Below, in pieces: positions 1 through 5,064 of a stretch of 7,273 bases of DNA. Numbering within the stretch: position 1 is the stretch's first letter; every line of letters begins with the position of its first letter. The position numbers and the translations under genes are program-made. The notes beneath the pieces are model-generated. The model did no database searches. It saw only the letters and a list, made by a program, of their open reading frames with translations, and was not told the DNA's origin. Source of the DNA: JBBSEZ01 sp038239195 (GTDB lineage: Bacteria; Planctomycetota; Planctomycetia; Gemmatales; Gemmataceae); the NCBI GenBank assembly GCA_038239195.1, contig JBBSEZ010000491.1, positions 1 to 7,273 of the forward strand, in the 5' to 3' direction.

Positions 1-28
1 AACCACGGGTGGGTTAAATGACCACGCT

Positions 29-48
29 CCCCCCCAAACCCCAACCCC
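29..48 (-). other. G-quadruplex-prone G-run cluster on the minus strand
   Basis: Read on the minus strand, this stretch has runs of 4, 4 and 7 guanines separated by TT and TTT. The 7-G run can supply two G-triplets, so the stretch meets the usual four-run G-quadruplex pattern. It lies immediately beyond the hairpin at 57-90, downstream of the minus-strand 99-aa gene. Four more Gs on the plus strand at 49-52 make a CCCCGGGG palindrome at 45-52. Any role, for example in transcription stalling, is inference. Confidence 0.4.
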
Positions 49-56
49 GGGGCGCC

Positions 57-90
57 CTTGGTGTGCGGCGATTCACCGCCGCACTCCAAG
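57..90 (-). terminator. 14-bp hairpin after the S24/S26-like gene
   Basis: The arms 57-70 and 77-90 pair over 14 bp with one T:T mismatch (62/85) around a 6-nt loop at 71-76. The stem starts 20 nt past the stop codon of the minus-strand gene that ends at 111, the usual place for a terminator. No T-tract follows on the minus strand; a G-rich run follows instead. Intrinsic termination is therefore only plausible, and a dispersed repeat or an RNA-stabilising hairpin is an alternative. Confidence 0.5.
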
Positions 91-110
91 GTCGCGCAGG
101 GCGCAGGCCT

Positions 111-410
111 TCACTCGACCCGGACGCACTTGCCGTAGATGGAGTTGGCCGACACCCAGCCGTTTATCCTGCCCCGGTTGTTGCCGATCTGGAAGCGCTC
201 CCCCTCGATGGCCTTGACCAGGTGCAGGTACTGCCGCCCGCGTACCTTGCACAGCACGACGTCCCCGACTTGCAACGTGCCGGGATCGACCGGCTCGACC
301 GAGCAGAGCTGGCCCGAATCGATCTTGCCCTGCATGGAGTTGCCCCTCGGCCGGAACTGGACCGTTTCGCCCCGCCGCAACCCGTCTACGTACTGTGTCG
401 CCCAACCCAT
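111..410 (-). CDS. S24/S26-type peptidase-like domain protein, 99 aa
   Basis: This small stand-alone domain resembles the LexA/signal peptidase (S24/S26) Ser-Lys peptidases. Seen: RGNSMQGKI at residues 22-30 gives the candidate nucleophile Ser25. LHLVKAI at 62-68 gives the candidate general base Lys66. A box-E-like end has IGNNRGR near 75-81 and SIYGK at 90-94. The 41-residue Ser-Lys spacing fits the family (about 37-43 in LexA, UmuD and SipS types). There is no membrane anchor and no DNA-binding domain. Only 24 residues precede Ser25, so there is no room for a LexA-style self-cleavage site. Compared with signal peptidases, GDNR is GNNR and the following SxDSR segment is missing, so activity is uncertain. 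The ATG at 410 is chosen because GGAGGA lies 4 nt upstream (415-420). The gene is divergent from the winged-helix gene at 658. The fold assignment is fairly secure, the substrate is unknown. Confidence 0.8.
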   Translation of the reverse strand: MGWATQYVDGLRRGETVQFRPRGNSMQGKIDSGQLCSVEPVDPGTLQVGDVVLCKVRGRQYLHLVKAIEGERFQIGNNRGRINGWVSANSIYGKCVRVE

Positions 411-657
411 GACTTCCTCCTGCCGGACCGCGGATCATCCACTACGTGGGACACGGAGGGGGTCGCGGGGCTCGGGGGGCCGATCGAGGCGAGGCTCGCA
501 CGGGGCGGGGCAGCCGGATAGGATGGCGGTGGTCGCACGTCGCGGCGGGAATAGGCGGAGGACCACACCAAATGCGGGCGCATTGCGGTCGGTCGCCAAG
601 GGAACACCTCGAGACCGAGGCCATCGACCTGTTGAGGGGTAGGGAAAGGGGGACCAC
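411..657. other. Divergent intergenic region, no gene seen
   Basis: This 247-bp stretch separates two divergently transcribed small genes and must hold both their start regions. Seen in it: the ribosome-binding sequence of the minus gene (415-420), a G-rich block (456-479), the 14-bp palindrome at 571-584, a small 5-bp hairpin (607-611 with 616-620), and an A/G-rich leader before the GTG at 658. I see no convincing -35/-10 pair on either strand, and open frames here are out-of-frame continuations of the flanking genes. Confidence 0.5.
571..584. promoter_or_regulatory. 14-bp palindrome, candidate operator
   Basis: AATGCG and CGCATT form a perfect 6-bp inverted repeat around a GG centre. It lies 73 bp upstream of the winged-helix gene start and 160 bp upstream of the S24/S26-like gene start. 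Its length and position in a divergent intergenic region suit a dimeric repressor site, possibly for the neighbouring winged-helix protein. A palindrome of this size can arise by chance in GC-rich DNA, so this is a candidate only. Confidence 0.25.
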
Positions 658-1005
658 GTGAAACGCGCGACTGCCAACCCGGCCATCCTCGAACTGCTCG
701 AGGAGGGGCCGCTCACAGCGGACGAGCTCTACTCCCGCCTGAGGGGGAAAGGCTGCTACTGCGGCGGAGGCGGCAACTTCCATAACCGCCTCGATCGGAT
801 GGCGAAGCGCGGGCTGCTCGTGAAGCTCCTCGTCAAGGGGACGAACCACTACGTGCTGCCCGATGCCCTTGCCGCTGTGCAGGGGGCCGACCTCGGCGAC
901 CCGGCCGAACGGAAGATGGCGGCTGACGTGTTGGAAGAGAACGGTGCCCCACAGGCCGCGTCCTTGTTGCGGGCGGCACGGCGGTTCAAGTGCGGCGAGG
1001 AGTGA
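658..1005 (+). CDS. Small winged-helix-like protein with a TIGR02996-like tail, 115 aa
   Basis: The first 67 residues read like a winged helix-turn-helix: helix NPAILELLEEG (7-17), LTADELYSRLRG (19-30), a recognition-helix-like NFHNRLDRMAKRGLL (40-54), and a strand pair ending in NHYVLP (63-68). A Cys/Gly-rich turn, GCYCGGGG (32-39), replaces the usual short turn; two Cys alone do not make a metal site. The tail (about 80-110, DPAERKMAADVLEENGAPQA then LLRAARRF) resembles the 'ADWLEE.GD' segment repeated in Gemmata-type proteins (TIGR02996). The GTG at 658 is the only reasonable start: an in-frame TAG sits at 640-642, and a G-rich ribosome-binding sequence (AGGGAAAGGGGG) lies just upstream. 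DNA binding is inferred from the fold and the target is unknown. It is divergent from the S24/S26-like gene. Confidence 0.75.
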   Translation: MKRATANPAILELLEEGPLTADELYSRLRGKGCYCGGGGNFHNRLDRMAKRGLLVKLLVKGTNHYVLPDALAAVQGADLGDPAERKMAADVLEENGAPQAASLLRAARRFKCGEE

Positions 1006-1101
1006 CCGGCACGCCGCTGCTCCGCCGTATCATCTGCTCCTGAGCCAAGCCAGCCGAAGCCCAAAGCGCCGGGCGAACCGGCGCCGCGATGACGGTCTAG
1101 C

Positions 1102-1127
1102 GCCCGGAGGCGAACGCCCCCCCGGGC
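1102..1127. repeat. GC-rich imperfect hairpin, possible dispersed repeat
   Basis: GCCCGG (1102-1107) pairs with CCGGGC (1122-1127), and an inner GGCG-AA-CGCC hairpin (1109-1118) sits between them with unpaired Cs. The style, a CCGGAG-type arm with a short GAA-like loop, resembles short hairpin repeats I associate with planctomycete intergenic regions. That resemblance is from memory and unverified. It lies about 97 nt after the winged-helix gene stop, too far for a typical terminator. Confidence 0.3.
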
Positions 1128-1157
1128 CTTCAGCCCTTGGGAAAAGATGGCCCGACC

Positions 1158-1215
1158 AGCGGCGCGGTGCGATCCCGCCGTGCCGGCGCCCACAGCGGGA
1201 TCGGACCGCGCCGCT
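1158..1215. terminator. 21-bp stem, likely bidirectional terminator or hairpin repeat
   Basis: Positions 1158-1178 pair with 1195-1215 over 21 bp with a single G:G mismatch (1169/1204). The 16-nt loop is 1179-1194. The stem ends 11 nt from the stop of the minus-strand TPR gene and lies between two convergent genes, so it could stop transcription from both sides. On the minus strand a TTTT occurs about 10 nt beyond the stem; there is no immediate U-tract on either side. A mobile hairpin repeat is the main alternative. Confidence 0.5.
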
Positions 1216-1225
1216 CGCCTGCCCG

Positions 1226-2014
1226 TTACGCCCCGCGCGCCGCGGCGAGGGCGAGGTAGAGGTGTCCGAGGTGGTGCCAGGCGCTGGTCTCGGCCAGGCC
1301 GCTGACGGCGCGCGAGAGGGCCTCGCGGGCCTCGGCAGCCCGATCCAGGAACAGGGCCGCCATGCCGCGGTTGAACAGCACGGGAACGCTAGGTCCCTGC
1401 GTTTGCCACATTTCGAGGGCGCGTTCGTGTTGCCCGCGATGCCAGGCCAGGGCGGCGCGTTCGTTGGCGGCGACCGCTTGCCAGGCGGCGGGCGCCTCGG
1501 CCCGCAGCAGCGCCTCGGCCCGATCGAAGTGACGAGCCAGGCGCAGCGCGCCGGCGGCCAGGAGGGCCTGCGGGTAGTCGTGGCTCCCGCCGGCCCACTC
1601 GAGCAGCGCGGGCGGGGCGATCGACGGCGCGGTCGGCCCGACGCGCAGGGCGGCAGGCTGGCCGGTCAGCAGCGGGCGCAGGTTGCGGACGAGTTGCGGG
1701 AAATTGCCCAGACAGAACGCCAGCGCGATGGCCGGCTCCTGCGTCGCCACCAGCACCGGCCACTCGGGCGGGACGGCCCAGTTTCGCTCCGTAGACGAAG
1801 GGAAGTGCCTGGCCGCCGCCAGGGCGTCGTTCCAGGCAAGCTGCGGATCGACCGGCTGAACGGGGACGGCGTCGTGAGGCACGACTTCGTCGGACGGCTC
1901 GGCGTAGCCGACACCGGCGGCGGTGGCGCGGGCCTGCTCTTGGAGGTAACGGGTGAACAGGTCGGCCAGCGACGGCGAGGCCGGTCGGTCGGTGGTTTCG
2001 TGCACGTGAGTCAT
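1226..2014 (-). CDS. TPR-containing hypothetical protein, 262 aa
   Basis: I do not recognise a named family. The N-terminal about 140 residues are Pro/Ala-rich with few motifs; residues 81-115 (PEWPVLVATQ, then AIALAFCLGN) look like a small ordered segment. The C-terminal half is alpha-helical and TPR-like: 147-175 (LAAGALRLARHFDRAEALLR), 178-208 (AANERAALAWHRGQHERAL), 211-241 (LFNRGMAALFLDRAAEAREA) and a last half-repeat 245-260 (AWHHLGHLYLALAAAR). There is no signal peptide or membrane segment, so it is probably a cytoplasmic scaffold or adaptor. The ATG at 2014 is supported by AGGGGA starting about 12 nt upstream. It ends in TAA at 1226-1228, 11 nt from a strong stem. It is divergent from the GDSL hydrolase gene with a 158-bp gap, so the two may share a regulatory region. 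Confidence 0.75.
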   Translation of the reverse strand: MTHVHETTDRPASPSLADLFTRYLQEQARATAAGVGYAEPSDEVVPHDAVPVQPVDPQLAWNDALAAARHFPSSTERNWAVPPEWPVLVATQEPAIALAFCLGNFPQLVRNLRPLLTGQPAALRVGPTAPSIAPPALLEWAGGSHDYPQALLAAGALRLARHFDRAEALLRAEAPAAWQAVAANERAALAWHRGQHERALEMWQTQGPSVPVLFNRGMAALFLDRAAEAREALSRAVSGLAETSAWHHLGHLYLALAAARGA

Positions 2015-2102
2015 GGCTCTTCCCCTATCTCTTCCAGTTTATCAGCGCTCTCCGCTCGACACCAGGGAACGCCGGACGCGGAAATACTTGCGCGGCGGGC
2101 GA

Positions 2103-2131
2103 TTTACAACGCCCCCCTGCCCGAGTATGCT
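2103..2131 (+). promoter_or_regulatory. Candidate sigma-70-type promoter for the GDSL gene
   Basis: TTTACA (2103-2108, 5 of 6 to TTGACA) and TATGCT (2126-2131, 4 of 6 to TATAAT) are separated by 17 nt. They lie in the divergent gap and would give a start near 2138 and a leader of about 35 nt before the ATG at 2173. On the opposite strand a weaker pair, TTGTAA (2109-2104) and TATTTC (2086-2081), also 17 nt apart, overlaps the same -35 region and could serve the TPR gene. Both are pattern matches only. Confidence 0.4.
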
Positions 2132-2172
2132 CCAGGGGCGATTTCCTCTTCCCCAACCGGAGCCGAACGCTC

Positions 2173-2871
2173 ATGCCGTCCTGGTCCCGCCTCCTGCCCG
2201 CCCTGCTCGCCCCGTGCGCCTGCCTCGCCTTGCTGTCGGCTTGCGCCGCCGCCCCCCTCGAGAAAGGCGAGCGCATCGTGTTCCTCGGCGATTCCATCAC
2301 CGAGGCCGGCGTCCGCCCCAAGGGCTACGTCACGCTGATCCGCCAGGCCCTCGCCGAGAAACACAAAGACCTCGGCATCACGGTAATCGGCGCGGGCATC
2401 AGCGGCAACAAGGTCCCCGACCTTCAGAAGCGCCTCGACCGCGACGTCCTCAAGAAGAAGCCGACGGTGGTCGTGATCTACATCGGCATCAACGACGTCT
2501 GGCACGGGCTCGACGACCCGGCCAAGGGCACCTCCAAGGAAAAATTCGAGGCGGGGCTCAAGGACGTCATCGGCAAGGTCCAGGCTGCCGGGGCGCGCGT
2601 GGTGCTCTGCACGCCCACCGTGATCGGCGAGAAGCCCGACGGCACCAACCGGGCCGACCCGCGCCTCGACGAATACGCGGCCATCGGCCGGAAGGTGGCC
2701 CGCGAAACCAAGTCCACCCTCTGCGACCTGCGCAAGGCGTTCCTCGACCACCTCAAGGCCCACAACAAGGCCGGCGCCGCCCGCGGCGTGCTCACTGGCG
2801 ACACCGTCCACCTCAACGACAACGGCAACAAGCTCGTCGCCCAGACCATCCTCGAGGCGCTGGCGAAGTGA
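2173..2871 (+). CDS. SGNH/GDSL-family hydrolase, predicted lipoprotein, 232 aa
   Basis: This is a probable esterase or lipase of the SGNH superfamily, acting on an ester or acetyl group outside the cytoplasm. Seen: an N-terminal hydrophobic signal ending in the lipobox LSAC (21-24), so Cys24 may be lipidated; an alternative signal peptidase I cut after ACA cannot be excluded. Block I is FLGDSITEAG with nucleophile Ser41. Block II is GAGISGNKV (73-81) with the oxyanion Gly. Block III is IGIND (104-108) with Asn107. Block V is DTVHLN (210-215) with Asp210 and His213. All four catalytic blocks are intact and the length is normal for a single SGNH domain. The ATG at 2173 is preferred because it starts the signal sequence; GGAG lies 10 nt upstream (2159-2162). 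The substrate cannot be told from sequence; acetylxylan/carbohydrate esterase or lysophospholipase-like roles are family options. It is followed by the split repeat at 2902-3096. Confidence 0.92.
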   Translation: MPSWSRLLPALLAPCACLALLSACAAAPLEKGERIVFLGDSITEAGVRPKGYVTLIRQALAEKHKDLGITVIGAGISGNKVPDLQKRLDRDVLKKKPTVVVIYIGINDVWHGLDDPAKGTSKEKFEAGLKDVIGKVQAAGARVVLCTPTVIGEKPDGTNRADPRLDEYAAIGRKVARETKSTLCDLRKAFLDHLKAHNKAGAARGVLTGDTVHLNDNGNKLVAQTILEALAK

Positions 2872-2912
2872 TCGGAGGATAGGGGCGCGGCAAATCTTTC
2901 GGGAGCGCCCGG

Positions 2913-2916
2913 TTAG
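2913..2916. repeat. Target-site duplication, left copy (TTAG)
   Basis: TTAG abuts the left end of the 113-bp element. It matches the right copy at 3030-3033, and the host hairpin's other arm shows that only one TTAG was present before insertion. Confidence 0.85.
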
Positions 2917-3029
2917 TTCTACTGTAGTGGATGCTCTCGTGGCCCGGAAATCAGCCCCCCAGTCAGCAGCGGACTCAGCGGATTCCCACGGGCTTCGCGG
3001 CTGCCATTTTGGCACCGACTACAGTAGAA
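2917..3029. mobile_element. 113-bp MITE-like insertion with TIRs and TTAG duplication
   Basis: The ends TTCTACTGTAGT (2917-2928) and ACTACAGTAGAA (3018-3029) are perfect 12-bp inverted repeats; with two mismatches the match extends to 18 bp. The direct repeat TTAG flanks it (2913-2916 and 3030-3033), and the intact site TTAG is seen once in the opposite arm of the host hairpin (complement at 3082-3085). The interior has no open frame and is too short for a transposase, so it would need one in trans. Each end itself contains a small palindrome (CTAC-T-GTAG). An inner hairpin TGCCA-TTT-TGGCA lies at 3002-3014. A 4-bp TTAG target fits the YTAR preference described for some IS5- and IS701-type elements; the parental family is inference. 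Confidence 0.85.
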
Positions 3030-3033
3030 TTAG
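3030..3033. repeat. Target-site duplication, right copy (TTAG)
   Basis: TTAG abuts the right end of the 113-bp element and continues into the host hairpin arm (CGACGCTTCG), which pairs with 3072-3081. Confidence 0.85.
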
Positions 3034-3118
3034 CGACGCTTCGCAGAAGCGTTGGGGCCGTCACGCTTCTTCGAAGCGTCGCTAACCGGGCGCTCCTGGA
3101 ATTCTTGCCATGCCCCAA

Positions 3119-3137
3119 GACAGGCGAGCCGCCTGTC
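3119..3137. repeat. Short 8-bp hairpin, possible dispersed planctomycete repeat
   Basis: GACAGGCG (3119-3126) and CGCCTGTC (3130-3137) pair perfectly around an AGC loop, followed by CTACG. Hairpins of the 'GACAGGC...GCCTGTCCTAC' type are, from memory, frequent between genes in planctomycete genomes; I cannot verify it here. It lies 47 nt upstream of the subtilase start, so in RNA it would sit in the 5' leader. Confidence 0.5.
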
Positions 3138-3184
3138 CTACGATCCCGACAGCCTGGCCCACCTCTCTTCTGGAGATCGCTCGC

Positions 3185-5059
3185 ATGTCGCGCTCCTTCC
3201 TGTGCGTTTCGGCGCTGCTCGTCACCGCCGCGTTCTCGCCCTCCTTGCCGCGCGCCGAGGAAAAACCCAGGCCCGCCGCGCCCGCTGCCCTCAAGATGTC
3301 GCCCGTCGATCGGGGCCGGCTGGCCACGGCCCTCAAGAAGGATGGGCCCAAGGTCGCCGACAAGTCGATCGTCGTGCGCGGCCCCCAGCGCTACGCGGTC
3401 CTCTTTGTCGAGTTCGCCTCGGAGCGGGCCTGCGCCGACTTTGCCGCCCCCGCCGGTGCGACTGTCTTCAACCGCTTCCGGCAGTTCGCCGAGCTCTACG
3501 TGACCTCGCTGGCCGCCGCCGAGGCCGTCACCGAGGCCGCCGGGGTGCGCTGGGCCCAGCTCCACAGCGTCGTCACCGCGCCGCCCACGCCGGAGCTCAC
3601 CAAGGTGCCCGGCAAGACCAAGGCCCTCAACAGCGTGGTCCGCGGCGGGCTCAACGGGCTGACCGGCAAGGGCGTCGTCGTCGCCGTGCTCGACACCGGC
3701 ATCGACTTCCGCCATCCCGACTTCGTGCTCGACACGCCCAGCGGCAAGGCGTCGCGCATCCTCTACTTCTGGGACACGCTGCGCGATCACAAAGAGGGCG
3801 CCCCGGGCAAGCCCGGGCCGCTCAAGTACCCCAACGGCGCCGCCATCGGCACCGTCTACACGCGCGAGGAGCTCACGGCCGACCTCCGGGCCGACAAGTC
3901 GCGCATCCCCGAACTGGACACCGGCGGACACGGCACCTGCTGCGCCGGCATCGCGGCGGGGAACGGGCGCGGCGACCCCGGCAAGTCCTACGTCGGCGTG
4001 GCGCCGGGCGCCGACCTCATCGGCGTGCGCCTCGGCGCGGTGCACAACATCGAGAACGCCTACTTGCTCAACGCCGCTTGCGCCTGGATCGACAAAAAGG
4101 TGGGCACCCGGCCAGTGGTCGTCAACTGTAGTTTCGGCGGGCACCTCGGCTCCCACGACGGCTACAGCGTCCAGGAAAGGCACATCAGCGCGCGCTTCGC
4201 GCTGGACCGCAAGGGCCGGGCGATCTGCATCTCGGCCGGCAACCAGCGCCAGCTGCCCTCCCTCCACGGCCTTGCCACGTTCGCAGGGCCGTTGAACAAG
4301 GGGGCGCTGACCTGGTCCGCCGGCCAGGGGGGCCTGCTGGGCGTCTACGTCGATACGGCGAGCCCGGACGACGTCGTCGTCGAGACCGCGGGCCTGGGCA
4401 CCAGCAAGCTCCACCGCTACGTCAGCCCGCTGTCCGGCTCGCTGGTGCTGGAGGCGGAGGTCGCCCTGGGGGCCCGCGGCGAGATGAAGCTCCACAGCAA
4501 GAGCGGCGCCCGCTTGCAGGCGCATGGGTTCATCGCCAATGGCATCTTCACCGGCCCCTGCGTGACGCGCACGCACTTGCTCGGCACCCCGGGCACCGCG
4601 CACAACGCCATCACCGTCGGCAGTTTCGACTTCAACGACGGCTTCGACGAGGCGGGCATCAAGGCCCGCTACGGGCCCGACGGCCGCGAGCTCAACCTCG
4701 GATCGCTGTCGTTTTATTCCAGCCCGGGACCGTTGCGCAAGGGCGGGCCCGTCAAGCCCGACGTCGTCTCGCCGGGCCAGTTCCACGTGGCCGCCGCCGC
4801 CAAGGGCTCGCCCGGCGCGCGCGACCGCACCGGCCATTACCGCAAGTTCAACGGCACCAGCGCCTCCTCGCCCTATACAGCGGGGGTGATCGCCCTGATG
4901 CTGGAGAAGAAGCCGGCCCTCACGACGGGCGAGATCAAGGCCCTGTTCCAGAAGCACGCCGTCAAGGACGACTTCACCGGCGGCACCCCCAACCGCGAGT
5001 GGGGCAACGGCAAGTTGGAGTATTTCGCCGTGAAGCGCATCCTCGACGCGCTGCGCTGA
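3185..5059 (+). CDS. Exported S8 subtilisin-like serine protease, 624 aa
   Basis: The catalytic triad and oxyanion residues are all visible: Asp170 in VAVLDTGID (166-174), His249 in GGHGTCCAGI (247-256), Asn353 in SAGN (350-353) and Ser559 in NGTSASSP (556-563). KPDVVSPG (524-531) is the usual S8 segment before the Ser block. Residues 1-24 form a signal peptide (hydrophobic 5-18, LPRA before an acidic/Lys stretch). Residues about 55-135 look like a propeptide domain. Between Asn353 and SSPG (512-515) lies a long insertion (about 361-470) that looks beta-rich, as seen in CspA-like subtilases. The Cys pair after HGT replaces the commoner HV/SV. I chose ATG 3185, not 3110, because the signal peptide starts there and GGAG (3172-3175) precedes it by 9 nt. 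The caspase-like gene follows 68 nt downstream on the same strand. It probably degrades or processes proteins in the periplasm or outside; the substrate is unknown. Confidence 0.93.
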   Translation: MSRSFLCVSALLVTAAFSPSLPRAEEKPRPAAPAALKMSPVDRGRLATALKKDGPKVADKSIVVRGPQRYAVLFVEFASERACADFAAPAGATVFNRFRQFAELYVTSLAAAEAVTEAAGVRWAQLHSVVTAPPTPELTKVPGKTKALNSVVRGGLNGLTGKGVVVAVLDTGIDFRHPDFVLDTPSGKASRILYFWDTLRDHKEGAPGKPGPLKYPNGAAIGTVYTREELTADLRADKSRIPELDTGGHGTCCAGIAAGNGRGDPGKSYVGVAPGADLIGVRLGAVHNIENAYLLNAACAWIDKKVGTRPVVVNCSFGGHLGSHDGYSVQERHISARFALDRKGRAICISAGNQRQLPSLHGLATFAGPLNKGALTWSAGQGGLLGVYVDTASPDDVVVETAGLGTSKLHRYVSPLSGSLVLEAEVALGARGEMKLHSKSGARLQAHGFIANGIFTGPCVTRTHLLGTPGTAHNAITVGSFDFNDGFDEAGIKARYGPDGRELNLGSLSFYSSPGPLRKGGPVKPDVVSPGQFHVAAAAKGSPGARDRTGHYRKFNGTSASSPYTAGVIALMLEKKPALTTGEIKALFQKHAVKDDFTGGTPNREWGNGKLEYFAVKRILDALR

Positions 5060-5064
5060 GCCTT

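Larger units (their letters stand above)
1006..1225. other. Convergent intergenic gap holding two hairpins
   Basis: This is the 220-bp gap between the stop of the winged-helix gene and the stop of the minus-strand TPR gene. No gene is supported here. It holds a GC-rich imperfect hairpin at 1102-1127 and a long stem at 1158-1215, each listed separately. The rest shows no recognisable structure. Confidence 0.6.
2902..3096. repeat. 78-bp hairpin element, split by an insertion
   Basis: The left part GGAGCGCCCGGTTAG (2902-2916) pairs with 3082-3096. The right part 3030-3052 pairs with 3063-3085 around a 10-nt loop (3053-3062). If 2917-3033 (the insert plus one TTAG copy) is removed, the remaining 78 bp are one hairpin with 34-bp arms and a single C:T mismatch (3044/3071). 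Within the arms, ACGCTTC and GAAGCGT also form two local 7-bp hairpins (3036-3052 and 3063-3079), giving an alternative two-hairpin fold. No target-site duplication of this outer element is evident. It could be a REP-like or MITE-like dispersed repeat; before interruption it could have acted as a terminator for the GDSL gene. Confidence 0.85.
2872..3184. other. Intergenic region made mostly of nested repeats
   Basis: This 313-bp gap separates the GDSL and subtilase genes. About 195 bp of it is a hairpin element interrupted by a second element (2902-3096), and another 8-bp hairpin lies at 3119-3137. No coding sequence is supported. I see no clear promoter for the subtilase here, although one must lie here or further upstream if the repeats block read-through. 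Confidence 0.7.

Noticed and set aside
18..642. Plus-strand frames opposite the S24/S26-like gene and into the divergent gap
   Set aside because: Pro/Arg-rich shadow sequence with no motif. The minus frame at 111-410 has a strong Shine-Dalgarno sequence and recognisable active-site motifs.
863..2338. 491-codon open frame on the plus strand over the TPR gene
   Set aside because: It overlaps the tail of the winged-helix gene, the terminator stem, the whole TPR gene antisense and the start of the GDSL gene. No domain is visible and the minus-strand frame gives TPR helices and a good ribosome-binding site.
2917..2928. CTACTGTAG as a BlaI/CopY-type operator
   Set aside because: The known operators have TACA-NN-TGTA spacing. 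This sequence has a one-base centre, and its second copy sits exactly at the other element end next to the TTAG duplication, so it is better explained as a terminal repeat.
2013..3015. Long frames over the GDSL gene (plus 2013-2882 and minus 2104-3015)
   Set aside because: Both are shadow frames of the GDSL gene, which has all four SGNH blocks and a lipobox in its own frame.
2902..3137. CRISPR array or attachment site in the repeat cluster
   Set aside because: There are no regularly spaced direct repeats. The structure is inverted repeats and one target-site duplication, fully explained by nested elements.
3110..3184. Earlier ATG (3110) as subtilase start
   Set aside because: It would place 25 residues, partly translated from the 3119-3137 hairpin repeat, before a clear signal peptide. 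ATG 3185 starts exactly at the signal peptide and has a GGAG upstream.
2975..4957. 660-codon open frame on the minus strand opposite the subtilase gene
   Set aside because: It runs antisense to a gene with complete S8 motifs. Its product is low-complexity Gly/Ala/Arg/Val with no recognisable domain, as expected from G/C third positions. It would also read through the nested repeat.
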